A DNA stretch of 59,033 bases from Actinomycetes bacterium (lineage in GTDB: Bacteria > Actinomycetota > Acidimicrobiia > Acidimicrobiales > Bog-793): contig JAJZBI010000024.1 of the NCBI GenBank assembly GCA_021798985.1, positions 1 through 59,033 on the forward strand. Direction: 5' to 3'. The notes beneath the pieces are model-generated. The model was not told where the DNA came from and made no database searches. It was given only the letters and a program-made list of their open reading frames with translations. The translations under genes and the position numbers were made by a program. This document shows positions 50,719 through 58,995 of this stretch, piece by piece. The stretch's first letter is position 1, and each line of letters starts with the position of its first letter.

Positions 50719-51117
50719 ATGCCAGGGGTGATTCCGGACAGCCACGCGGACATTCTGAAGAAGAAGGGGTTCGCCCACATGGCGACGGTCGGTCCACGTG
50801 GTGAGCCGCAGAGCTCACCGGTGTGGTACGAGTGGGACGGCGAGCACCTCCTGCTCAGCCAGACAACCGGTCGCCAGAAGTACAAGAACCTCCAGCACGA
50901 GCCGCGCCTTGCGGTGTCGATCACCGATCCTGACAACCCGTACCGCTATCTCGAGATCCGCGGCCGTGTCGCGTCGATCGAGGACGATCCGAACAACGGC
51001 CTCATCAACGCGCTCGCGAAGAAATACATCGACCAGGACGAGTACCCCTGGCATCAGCCTGGTGACCACCGGGTGGTCGTCAAACTGGTACCCGAGCACA
51101 CCACGACCCAGGGCTGA
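50719..51117 (+). CDS. PPOX/FDOR-family flavin (F420 or FMN) oxidoreductase
   Basis: 132 residues forming a split beta-barrel. GFAHMATVGPRGEPQSSPVW is the N-terminal strand pair, TGRQKYKNLQHEPRLAVSIT the cofactor phosphate-binding region, and YRYLEIRGRVASIEDDP the middle strand. This pattern is frequent in actinobacterial F420-dependent reductases. ATG with GGGGAG upstream. It precedes the amidohydrolase by 109 bases on the same strand. Confidence 0.85.
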   Translation: MPGVIPDSHADILKKKGFAHMATVGPRGEPQSSPVWYEWDGEHLLLSQTTGRQKYKNLQHEPRLAVSITDPDNPYRYLEIRGRVASIEDDPNNGLINALAKKYIDQDEYPWHQPGDHRVVVKLVPEHTTTQG

Positions 51118-51226
51118 GTGCCCACCGCGCGCTGGCGCGTGCCGCGCGATGACGCGAAATCGCGCCGCGGCGTGCCGCGCCGTAGGGCGCGATGCGCCAA
51201 GAGCGTGCAACGAGAGGGGGAGGGAT

Positions 51227-52600
51227 ATGGCCAAGCGCTACTTGATCCGCGGGGCTCGGGTGCTCACACAGGACGCCGAGTTGGGCGACTTCGATCGCGG
51301 CGACGTCCTGGTGAACGATGGCGCGATCGAGGCGGTCGGTCACCTTGGCGAGGGGATTGATGCCGAGGTGATCGACGGGACGGATCGCATCGCGCTTCCG
51401 GGATTCGTCGACACGCACCGCCATAGCTGGCAGTCACTCATCCGACACGTGTCGACGGACTGGACGCTGTCTCAGTACTTCTCAGGCGTCCGAGGAGTGC
51501 TCGGAAAGGCCTACGAGCCAGAAGACATGTACGCGGCCAACCTGATCGCCATGCTCGATGCGCTGGACTCGGGGATCACCACCCTCGTGGACTGGTCGCA
51601 CAACAACAACACGCCCGAGCACGCGGACGCAGCGATCCAGGCCGTGGTCGAGTCCGGCATCCGTTGCGTGTGGGGATATGGCAACTCCAACGACGAGTGG
51701 CTCCCGATCAGCTCGATCCCTCAGTCCCGTGACGTCGTACGGATCGCCGAGCAGTGGTTCCCGACCAAGGACGACCGCGTGACGCTCGCTTTGGCGCCCC
51801 GGGGGCCGCAGTTCGCCACCGAGGAGGTGACGCTGCAGGATTTCGCGCTGGCCAAGGAGCTCGGCATTCCCGTGACCGTCCACACCGGCGACGGGGTATG
51901 GGGCAAGGGGCTGCCCGTGCGCTGGATGGCCGAGCACGGGCTCACCGATGAGCACACCACCTACGTGCACTGCTGCGCGCTCGCCGATGAGGAGTTCGAC
52001 ATCATCGCCGCGACCGGCGGCGCGATCTCGTGCGCTCCCGAGCTCGAGATGCACATGGGCCATGGCAAGCTCGCCGCCTTGCGGGGCCATGCCCGCGACA
52101 TCCCGACCTCGATCTCGATCGATGTGTGCACGTCGGTCGGGGGCGACATGTTCTCAGCGATGCGCGCCCTTTTGGCGGGCAGTCGCTATCTGGTGAACCT
52201 CGCGGCGTTGGAGCGCGACGAGGTGGTCGACCCATTGCCGTTGACGGCCCGTGACGTGCTGCGCGATGCGACGCGAGCAGGTGCGAGAGCGGCGTGGCTC
52301 GCCGACAAGGTGGGCTCACTAACCCCCGGGAAGCGCGCCGACGTGATCCTGGTGCGCACCGACACCTGGGGAATGCAGCCGCTCAACTACCCGGTCGGGG
52401 CGATCGTCGAGTCGGGTCACCCGATGCTCGTCGACCTCGTCATGGTGGACGGTGAAGTGGTGAAGCGAGACGGCCAGCTGGTCGGCCATGACTTCGCCCG
52501 AGTCCGCCAGCTCGCCGAGACGGCCAGGGACGCGCTGATGCAGCGCGCCGGGGTCGCGGATCCCGGGCTGTGGCAACCGGCGGTCTACGAGAACCGCTAA
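51227..52600 (+). CDS. TrzA/AtzB-type amidohydrolase
   Basis: 457 residues, a TIM-barrel metal-dependent deaminase or hydrolase. Metal ligands: HxH in GFVDTHRHSWQSLI, His in IPVTVHTGDGVWG, His in TYVHCCALADEEF, and an Asp in TSISIDVCTSVGGD. C-terminal GSLTPGKRADVILVRTDTWG is the small beta-sandwich domain of the group that includes hydroxyatrazine and guanine-type deaminases. Substrate unknown; a role in nitrogenous ring or lactam opening is possible. ATG with GGGGGAGGG upstream. Confidence 0.88.
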   Translation: MAKRYLIRGARVLTQDAELGDFDRGDVLVNDGAIEAVGHLGEGIDAEVIDGTDRIALPGFVDTHRHSWQSLIRHVSTDWTLSQYFSGVRGVLGKAYEPEDMYAANLIAMLDALDSGITTLVDWSHNNNTPEHADAAIQAVVESGIRCVWGYGNSNDEWLPISSIPQSRDVVRIAEQWFPTKDDRVTLALAPRGPQFATEEVTLQDFALAKELGIPVTVHTGDGVWGKGLPVRWMAEHGLTDEHTTYVHCCALADEEFDIIAATGGAISCAPELEMHMGHGKLAALRGHARDIPTSISIDVCTSVGGDMFSAMRALLAGSRYLVNLAALERDEVVDPLPLTARDVLRDATRAGARAAWLADKVGSLTPGKRADVILVRTDTWGMQPLNYPVGAIVESGHPMLVDLVMVDGEVVKRDGQLVGHDFARVRQLAETARDALMQRAGVADPGLWQPAVYENR

Positions 52601-52720
52601 GCCTCGGGCAGCTCGGGCGCCGTTGACGTGAGGCGTCGCGGCACCCGGGGGGTTGGGCAGAGGGATCGGCGGCCCGAGTCGATCCTGGTCAGCTGCGTCG
52701 AGCGCGCCGAACTGATCGGA

Positions 52721-53539
52721 TCACATCCAGCCGGCGTCGACAACCCAACGTTGGCCCGTCGCTCCGCGGCTGTCGTCCGCGGCGAGCCAGAGAACGAGGC
52801 GGGCGACGTCGGCCGGCGTCAGCCTGAGCCGGAGGCTCTGGGCGGCATCGAGCGCGGCGAGCACCTCCTCGGTGACCAGGCCTTCACGCTGACGCTCGGT
52901 CATGATCCATCCCGGGATGACACAGTTCACACGGATTCCGGCGGGTCCGAGCTCCCGGGCGAGCGTTCGTGTCAGGCCCTCGATACCCGCCTTGGAGGCG
53001 ATGTAGCCGGCGAGATCGACAAAGTTCGTGTGCGCGCTGACGGATCCGAGATTGATGATCGATCCGCCGCCGTTCGCCCTCATGGTCGGTGCCACTGCCT
53101 GCGTAGCGAAAAAGTGCGGGCGGAGGTTCGTGGCGATCGCATCGTCCCAGTCCTGCACCGACATGTCCGCGCTCGGCACGCGCCGGTCGTTCGCCGCGTT
53201 GTTGACCAGCACAGAAATCGACCCGAGCTCGCTCTCGGCGCGTCCGAGGGCAGCGCGCAGGGCGTCGACGTCGCGGACGTCTGCGGTCAGGGCAAGCGGG
53301 CTCGGCAGGCCGTAGGCGCGAAGGTCCTGACAAAGCCGCCGCGCTGGGGCTTGCGCGAGGTCGACGAACGCGACGGACGCGCCCTGCGCGCAGAAGTGGG
53401 CGACCAGGGAGGCACCGATCCCACTTGCCCCGCCCGTGATGACCACCACGCGGTCCGCGAGGCTCGGATAGCGCGCGAAGCGCTCGAGCTCCGAGAGTTC
53501 CGCGTCTCGTCCGGGCGGAATGGCGCGGGCAGTCGCCAT
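52721..53539 (-). CDS. SDR-family sugar dehydrogenase-like enzyme
   Basis: 272 residues. VVITGGASGIGASLVAHFCA is the cofactor motif, and VAFVDLAQAPARRL (acidic after strand 2) suggests NAD(H). DVRDVDAL, VNNAANDRR, catalytic Ser in NLGSVSAHTN and YIASKAGIEGLTRTLA follow. The shape, including a 28-residue N-terminal extension, is like xylose, galactose or 2-keto-3-deoxy-fuconate dehydrogenases. ATG directly adjoins the stop of the alcohol dehydrogenase gene (TGAATG). Confidence 0.88.
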   Translation of the reverse strand: MATARAIPPGRDAELSELERFARYPSLADRVVVITGGASGIGASLVAHFCAQGASVAFVDLAQAPARRLCQDLRAYGLPSPLALTADVRDVDALRAALGRAESELGSISVLVNNAANDRRVPSADMSVQDWDDAIATNLRPHFFATQAVAPTMRANGGGSIINLGSVSAHTNFVDLAGYIASKAGIEGLTRTLARELGPAGIRVNCVIPGWIMTERQREGLVTEEVLAALDAAQSLRLRLTPADVARLVLWLAADDSRGATGQRWVVDAGWM

Positions 53540-54637
53540 TCAGGTGCCCGGGAGCAGCACGCCGCGGCCGTGGCCTCCGGCCACGAGATCGGAGAGGGCG
53601 TCGTTGACGGCTTCGAGGGGATACGTGGCGCCAAGGAGGCGATCCAGGGGAAGCTTGCCGGACTGGTAGAGCGAGAAGATCCGCGGTAGCTCGAGGGGCG
53701 GGCTGGCTGAGCCATAGAGGCTCCCGACGACGCGCTTTTCTTGTTGCACGAGCTCGTTGATCGGCAGCGCGAAGTCTTGGCCGACGGTGCCGAGGCCGAC
53801 CCCCACGAGTGTTCCACCAGGTCGCAGCGCACTGAACGCCAGACGCAACGTCTCGGGTCGGCCGACGGCCTCGATCGCGCAGTCGACGCCATCGGTGTAT
53901 CGTTCCCGAATCGCCGAGTCGGCATGGTCCCCTGCAAGGAGCGTGTCGGTTGCCCCGAGCGATCGAGCAAGGTCCAACGCCCGGTCGTTGGCATCGATCA
54001 CGACGATCGGAGAGGCGCCGGCGACCACGGCGCCCATGACCGCTGCGCAACCCACACCGCCCGCGCCGACCACGAGCAGTGAGCGCCCGGCGAGATGATC
54101 GAGCGCGTTGAGCGCGGCACCGACCCCGGTGATCACCGCGCAGCCCGCGACCGCGGCCACCGGGAAAGGGATGCCGTCGGGGAGTCGCACCACGGAGTGC
54201 TCAGGGACGACACACCGCTCTGCGAAGCAAGAGACGCCGAGCAAGTGATTGACGGGGCTCCCTCCACGCGACAGACGAGTCGTGCCATCGAGCAAACCAC
54301 CAGTCGTCGCCTGGACGCGCCCCAGCACGCAGCGTTCGGAGTGGCCCGACAGGCAAGCGCGGCACTCTCCACAGCGGGGGCGCCAGAGCAGGGACACGGC
54401 GTCACCCACTGCGACGTGTTGGACCCCTGGCCCAACGGCCTCGACCATGCCCGCCCCTTCATGACCGACCACTACAGGGAGCGGGCAGCGTAGATCGCCT
54501 TGGACATAGTGGTAGTCGCTGTGGCAGACCCCGGCGGCCTCCACGCGGACCAAGACCTCGCCTCCTCGGGGCGGAGCGAGGTCGACGTCCGCGATCTCGA
54601 GCGGCCTCCGCGGCTCGCTCAACAGCGCCGCCCTCAT
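53540..54637 (-). CDS. Zinc-containing alcohol dehydrogenase (class III-like MDR)
   Basis: 365 residues. Catalytic zinc: Cys in GVCHSDYHYVQG, His-Glu in VGHEGAGMVEAVG. Structural-zinc cysteines in CGECRACLSGHSERC. The insert GGLLDGTTRLSRGGSPVNHL and VGAGGVGCAAVMGAVVAGAS with VVIDANDRALDLA place it with the mycothiol/formaldehyde- and aryl-alcohol-type enzymes, NAD-dependent. ATG 54637 begins the conserved domain; upstream in-frame codons lack homology. Middle gene of the AKR-ADH-SDR operon. Confidence 0.9.
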   Translation of the reverse strand: MRAALLSEPRRPLEIADVDLAPPRGGEVLVRVEAAGVCHSDYHYVQGDLRCPLPVVVGHEGAGMVEAVGPGVQHVAVGDAVSLLWRPRCGECRACLSGHSERCVLGRVQATTGGLLDGTTRLSRGGSPVNHLLGVSCFAERCVVPEHSVVRLPDGIPFPVAAVAGCAVITGVGAALNALDHLAGRSLLVVGAGGVGCAAVMGAVVAGASPIVVIDANDRALDLARSLGATDTLLAGDHADSAIRERYTDGVDCAIEAVGRPETLRLAFSALRPGGTLVGVGLGTVGQDFALPINELVQQEKRVVGSLYGSASPPLELPRIFSLYQSGKLPLDRLLGATYPLEAVNDALSDLVAGGHGRGVLLPGT

Positions 54638-54659
54638 GGAAGCGTCCTCGCATGGGTCG

Positions 54660-55613
54660 TCATCGCAGCCAGAGCGCCTCGGGCGCTGCGAGCGCGTCAA
54701 GCTCTTCCCACAGCTCTTCGGGGATCGGGAGCGCGGCATGATCGAGGGTCTCGGCGATCCGCTCGGGCCGGGTCACGCCGACGATGGTCGAGGTGATGAG
54801 CGGCTGGCGTAGCGAGAACTGCAAGGCGGCAGCGGCGAGCGGGACATCGCGGCGCTCACAGGCCCGCTGCATCGCCCGCGCCCGCTCCCGGATCTCCTCG
54901 GCCGTCTCTCGGTAGCCATAGCGCGGCTGGGTGTCGGGTCCCTTGGCGAGCATCCCGCCGCCAAAGGGAGCCCCGTTCACGACCGCGACCCCCGCCACTG
55001 CGCACTGCTCGAACAGGGCGAGCGCCGAACGGTCCAACAAGGTGTAGCGGTTGTGGGAGATCAGGACCTCGAACAGGCCCGTCGCGACGAATTGCGACAG
55101 GAGATCGATTGGTCCCCCGGCGACGCCGAGGTGCGCGATCACGCCGTCGTCGTGCAGTCGTCGCATGGCCGCCACCGGCCCGTCGGGCGCCATGGCCTCC
55201 TCGAAGGAGATGCGCTCGGGATCGTGGAGGTAGACGAGCTGGAGAGCCTCGAGACCGAGGCGTGACCGGCTTTCGGCGACCGAGCGCCGCGCGCGTTCGC
55301 CGGTGAAGTCGAGCTCCCCTCCATCGCGCGATGGGTCGATCTTGGTCGCGACGACGTAGCCGTCCGGAAGCCCACCGATCTCAGCGAGCACCGCTCCGAT
55401 GCGGCGCTCGGCCTCACCGCCCGCGTAGTCGTTGGAGGTGTCGAGGAAGTTGATGGGCCCTGCAAACGTCGCCCTGAGCGTCGCGCTGGCTCGCTCGGTG
55501 TCCACGGCGTAGCCATACAGGTGTGGCATCGAGCCGAGTGCGCTCGTGCCAACGCACAACGGTGTCACCGACAGACCGGTGCGCCCGAGCGGGCGGCGAG
55601 CGAGATCAGCCAT
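54660..55613 (-). CDS. Aldo/keto reductase, D-threo-aldose 1-dehydrogenase-like
   Basis: 317 residues, TIM barrel. GRTGLSVTPLCVGTSALG at the start, catalytic Asp and Tyr in NFLDTSNDYAGGEAERRIG, Lys in VVATKIDPSRDG, His in LVYLHDPERISFEEA. These motifs match the L-fucose/D-threo-aldose 1-dehydrogenases. First gene of a leftward operon with the zinc alcohol dehydrogenase (22-base gap) and the SDR. Together they could take a free sugar through lactone and keto-acid intermediates. Confidence 0.88.
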   Translation of the reverse strand: MADLARRPLGRTGLSVTPLCVGTSALGSMPHLYGYAVDTERASATLRATFAGPINFLDTSNDYAGGEAERRIGAVLAEIGGLPDGYVVATKIDPSRDGGELDFTGERARRSVAESRSRLGLEALQLVYLHDPERISFEEAMAPDGPVAAMRRLHDDGVIAHLGVAGGPIDLLSQFVATGLFEVLISHNRYTLLDRSALALFEQCAVAGVAVVNGAPFGGGMLAKGPDTQPRYGYRETAEEIRERARAMQRACERRDVPLAAAALQFSLRQPLITSTIVGVTRPERIAETLDHAALPIPEELWEELDALAAPEALWLR

Positions 55614-56288
55614 GAGGAACTCCCAAAGTTGGGGAAAGCTACACAGACTATCGAGGGCGCGGCGTGGTGAGGCGCCGCCCTCCAACGAGTACCGGACCAC
55701 GTCTCAACGCGCTAAAGGTGCGTGAGGATGAGAGGGCACCGTTCATGGGGCTCGTGGAGTTCTGCGTGGCCAGAATCCTATGCCGTGGGGAACGCGGGTT
55801 GCCCACTGAATCGGCCCTGGGACAGCGGGGACTCGGCGAGGAATGGCGTCGACCGCGATCACCTATCTCTCCATCCGACACGCGCACACCTACCACATGG
55901 GTGCATGGGCCCAGGCTGTGTCGTCCATGATCCTCCCTCCGTGCGCGCCCTCCCACGGTGGCGGGGCGCGAGCCGCCTCGATCTGGCCGGCCCCTCATCC
56001 CTTCTATTCGAAAAGATTGCGAAACATCGGATCCGTGTCTTTCTTGAACCCAGACGGTAAGGCGGGACGGCACGGCGGGTCAAGGGCGTTGAGCCGTCGG
56101 GCTGCCGACCTCGACGCGGAGGAGCCCCCGCGGTCGAAGTACCGACTCCAGCTGGGATCCGTCAAGATTCAACGGAGGATCCGTGCGCTTGACGAGCTGA
56201 AAGTGCTTCGCTACCGTCCCATTGCATTTCGAAGATCAGGTCGTAACTTTCGGTATTTCGCCGCGCTTTCTGGCGAGGTGACAGGGGG
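55614..56288. other. Long divergent intergenic region between AKR operon and lacI-type gene
   Basis: 675 bases without a gene I can support. It contains a seven-base inverted repeat CGTCAAG...CTTGACG (56160-56194), the octamer GGATCCGT twice (56155 and 56177), and a relatively AT-rich patch near 56005-56045 (TTCGAAAAGATTGCGAA). These are plausible regulator sites for the divergent promoters. Confidence 0.4.
56222..56249 (+). promoter_or_regulatory. Candidate promoter of the LacI-tautomerase-epimerase operon
   Basis: TTGCAT (56222-56227) and TAACTT (56244-56249) with a 16-base spacer, about 40 bases before the ATG. The adjoining ATTTCGAAGAT and GGTATTTCG offer possible operator half-sites. 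Confidence 0.45.
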
Positions 56289-57338
56289 ATGGTGGTGGTC
56301 CAGATCAGCACCCGAGGCGCAACGATGGCGGAAGTCGCCGCGGCTGCTGGCGTCTCGATCCCCACAGTCTCGAAGGTGTTGAACGGCCGCGCCGATGTCG
56401 CCCCCCAGACGCGCGAGCGTGTCGGGCGACTGCTGACCGAGCTCGGCTACGTGGCCCAGCCTCGGTTTCGGCGCCGCGCCGGCGTGATCGATCTCGTCCT
56501 GAGCGAGTTCAGCGAGTGGGCGACCGAGGTCGTGCGTGGCGCAGAGGAAGCGGCGCTGGCCTCTGGGAGCCGGATCGCCGTCACCGCGCTGCGAGGTGAC
56601 GTTGCGGAGCGGCTTTGGTGGCGAAGCCTGGTGGCCAGCCGGACGGATGGGGTCCTCCTCGTTCTCGCCGACCTTGCGCCGCTGCGGCGGGATCAGCTCG
56701 CCGCCCTCCGCGTGCCGGTCGTGGCGATTGAGCCCGCGTCGGGTCCTGATCCTGGCGCGTTCTCCGTGAGCGCTGCGAACTGGGCCGGCGGTCTCCGTGC
56801 GACCGAGTACCTCTTGGGGCTCGGTCATTGCCGCATCGGGACGATCACGGGCCGGCGGGGTCTCGAATGCAGCCGCAGACGTCTCGATGGCTACACAACG
56901 GCGCTGCGTCGTGCGGGAATCCCCGTCGACCCCGCGCTCGTTGCGCTGGGGAACTTCCACTACGAATCGGCCCTCGACGCGGCAGCGGCGATGCTCAGCC
57001 TGGTCGACCCGCCGACCGCGATCTTCGCCGCGAGTGATGTTCAGGCGATGGGCGTGTATGAAGCAGCACGTCGGCGCGGCTTGCGGATCCCCGAGCACCT
57101 CAGCGTCATTGGCTTCGACGATGTCCCGATGGCGGCGCTTGCCTGTCCGCCCCTCACCACGCTCCACCAGCCTCTCGCGGAAATGGCGGCGCTTGCAGTG
57201 GGCCGCCTCGTCGGCCGTGGCGAGCCTCCATTGAGCGGACACGTGGAGCTCGACACGAACCTGGTCGTCCGAGCAAGTACTGCGCCCCCTCCCGCCCGGA
57301 TCGCCGCAGCCGAACAATGCAGAACGACAGGAGCCTGA
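56289..57338 (+). CDS. LacI-family transcriptional regulator
   Basis: 349 residues. N-terminal HTH ATMAEVAAAAGVSIPTVSKV with hinge helix LNGRADVAPQTRERV, then a type I periplasmic-binding-like effector domain (IDLVLSEFSEWATEVVRGAE, AIFAASDVQAMGVYEAARRR, VIGFDDVPMAALACPPLTTL). Probable repressor of the surrounding sugar genes, with a monosaccharide or derivative as inducer. ATG with CAGGGGG upstream. One base separates its stop from the tautomerase ATG. Confidence 0.93.
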   Translation: MVVVQISTRGATMAEVAAAAGVSIPTVSKVLNGRADVAPQTRERVGRLLTELGYVAQPRFRRRAGVIDLVLSEFSEWATEVVRGAEEAALASGSRIAVTALRGDVAERLWWRSLVASRTDGVLLVLADLAPLRRDQLAALRVPVVAIEPASGPDPGAFSVSAANWAGGLRATEYLLGLGHCRIGTITGRRGLECSRRRLDGYTTALRRAGIPVDPALVALGNFHYESALDAAAAMLSLVDPPTAIFAASDVQAMGVYEAARRRGLRIPEHLSVIGFDDVPMAALACPPLTTLHQPLAEMAALAVGRLVGRGEPPLSGHVELDTNLVVRASTAPPPARIAAAEQCRTTGA

Positions 57339-57339
57339 A

Positions 57340-57708
57340 ATGCCGCTCGTCCAGATCGACCTCGACCGCTCGTTGATGGCGCGCAAGGAGGACATCAGCA
57401 ACAAGATCCAGGAAGCCTTCGTCGAGAGCGAGCTCGGGGTCCCAGCGAACGACAAGTTTCAGATCTTCCGTCCACATGATGCAGGAGAGCTGGTCGCAGA
57501 TCCGACCTACAACGGCGTGGACCGGCGCTCGGTCACCTACATCCACATCACGATGGTGCACATGTACCCGGTCGAAGCGAAGAACCGCTTGTATAAGAAC
57601 ATCGTCCAGCGCATGGAAGAGTGCGGAGTGCGACGCGAAGACCTGCTCATCTGCATCGTGGAGAACGGTTTCGAGGACTGGTGTGCCGGCAAGCTGCGTG
57701 GCGAATGA
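57340..57708 (+). CDS. Tautomerase-superfamily protein (Tautomerase_2 type)
   Basis: 122 residues. Pro-2, the catalytic nucleophile or base of the superfamily, follows the initiator Met (MPLVQIDLDRSL). Two beta-alpha-beta units follow, with QIFRPHDAGELVADPTYNGV and SVTYIHITMVHMYPVEAKNR. It resembles the malonate-semialdehyde-decarboxylase/CaaD-like branch. It would isomerise an enol intermediate. The ribosome binding site AGGAG lies inside the end of lacI, so the two are coupled. Confidence 0.88.
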   Translation: MPLVQIDLDRSLMARKEDISNKIQEAFVESELGVPANDKFQIFRPHDAGELVADPTYNGVDRRSVTYIHITMVHMYPVEAKNRLYKNIVQRMEECGVRREDLLICIVENGFEDWCAGKLRGE

Positions 57709-57736
57709 GGATCGTTCGAGGACAAGGTAGGTACGT

Positions 57737-58762
57737 ATGGAGGGATTGAGCGTTCTCTATGTTGGCGGGACTGGCACCATCAGCTGGTCGTGCGTCAAGC
57801 GATCGCTTGCCGATGGTCATCGCGTCACCGTGTTGAACCGCAATCAGAGCGCAGCCGGTCGACCCTTGCCTCCATCGGTTGAGCATCTCAAGGCCGACAT
57901 CGCGGACGTCGCGTCGGTGCAGTCCGCGATTGACGGCAGGACTTTCGATGCAATCGTGAACTTCTTGTCGTTCGGCCCTGAGCACGTCGAGGCGGCGCTG
58001 TCTTGCCTCGCCGGCCGGACCGCTCACTACGTGCACATCAGCACAGCGGCGCTATACCAAAAGCCGCCCCGACGGGTCCCCTACTTGGAGTCGACGGCCC
58101 GCAACAGCCCCACGTCCGCGTATGCGCAGGGAAAGATCGCTGCGGAGGATCTGCTGAATGCTACATACGTCGAGCGGGGCCTTCCGGTAACGATTGTGCG
58201 GCCGTCGCACACCTATGACGACGCTCGTCCGCCGATTCCTGGTGACTGGACCGTGATCGACCGCATGGTGCGCGGTCAAGACGTCGTCGTGCACGGCGAT
58301 GGCACATCGCTGTGGACGGTGACGCACGCGGAGGACTTCGCAGTAGGCCTTACCGGGTTGCTTGGCAATTCCCAGGCGTTCGGCGAGGCGTTCCACATCA
58401 CTTCGGAGTTCGTGTATTCCTGGAACCAGCTCTATGGGCTCGTTGCTTCGGCGCTCGGAGTCGAGGCGCACATCGTGCACGTGCCGACCGACCTGCTGCG
58501 CGTGGGGGCACCCGACTGGTTCTGGAGCGAGCTAATCGAGGGAGACCTCCAATACAGCGTGACTTTTGACAACTCGAAGATTCGTTCGCTGGTGCCCGCG
58601 TACTCGCCACGGATCTCCTTTGACGAAGGTGCGCGCCGGATTGCGGCGTGGCGCATGGAACACAGCGCGCAGACGAAGCCTGATGGAGCGCTCGACGCGA
58701 TCTTCGAGCGCCTAGTGACTGGCTACCGGCGCGCCGAGGAGGCATTTCGCGGGCTGGTGTGA
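57737..58762 (+). CDS. NAD-dependent epimerase/dehydratase (extended SDR)
   Basis: 341 residues. The cofactor motif is modified: VLYVGGTGTISWSCVKRSLA, then VLNRNQS after strand 2, suggesting NADP(H). KADIADVASV, STAALYQKPP and YAQGKIAAEDLL (Tyr-x3-Lys) follow; then TIVRPSHTYDDARP and the substrate domain with VVHGDGTSLWTVTHAEDFA. Similar to the isoflavone-reductase/sugar-epimerase-like group next to LacI regulators. Third gene of the operon, 28 bases after the tautomerase. Confidence 0.88.
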   Translation: MEGLSVLYVGGTGTISWSCVKRSLADGHRVTVLNRNQSAAGRPLPPSVEHLKADIADVASVQSAIDGRTFDAIVNFLSFGPEHVEAALSCLAGRTAHYVHISTAALYQKPPRRVPYLESTARNSPTSAYAQGKIAAEDLLNATYVERGLPVTIVRPSHTYDDARPPIPGDWTVIDRMVRGQDVVVHGDGTSLWTVTHAEDFAVGLTGLLGNSQAFGEAFHITSEFVYSWNQLYGLVASALGVEAHIVHVPTDLLRVGAPDWFWSELIEGDLQYSVTFDNSKIRSLVPAYSPRISFDEGARRIAAWRMEHSAQTKPDGALDAIFERLVTGYRRAEEAFRGLV

Positions 58763-58922
58763 TGTGGCGCAGGCAAGCCGGCAGGGAATCGAGTCCGGCA
58801 CGTTAGGGGAATCGGTGAGCTCGAAGCGGCACATGTCACGCGGACGATCGAGCGCTCGGCCGATTGCTGGCTGCAGCTGCATGAACTCCTGGCATGGACT
58901 AGCTACACCTGAATGCCATGCA

Positions 58923-58988
58923 GGAGGTGGGGCCTCCCCCGAGTGGGATGGTGGGTTCTCAAGGAACCAACCACACGAAGGAGGCCCC
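58923..58988 (+). promoter_or_regulatory. Structured leader of the IS110 transposase; candidate bridge-RNA segment
   Basis: GGGGCCTCC (58929-58937) is complementary to GGAGGCCCC (58980-58988), which contains the transposase ribosome binding site. Inside this outer stem, GGTTC-TCAAG-GAACC extended by TGGT/ACCA forms a second hairpin. A competing local hairpin is GGAGG-TGGGG-CCTCC (58923-58937). IS110-family left ends are known to encode a bridge RNA, and this could be its part, or a translation switch. Confidence 0.5.
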
Positions 58989-58995
58989 GGACACC

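Noticed and set aside
52884-54050. Minus-strand frame spanning the SDR and alcohol dehydrogenase
   Set aside because: Arg-rich shadow in another frame of the same strand; both real genes have intact catalytic motifs and coupled start/stop codons.
55843-56382. 179-codon frame in the intergenic region before lacI
   Set aside because: It overlaps the lacI start, has no recognisable domain and no ribosome binding site; composition is not gene-like.
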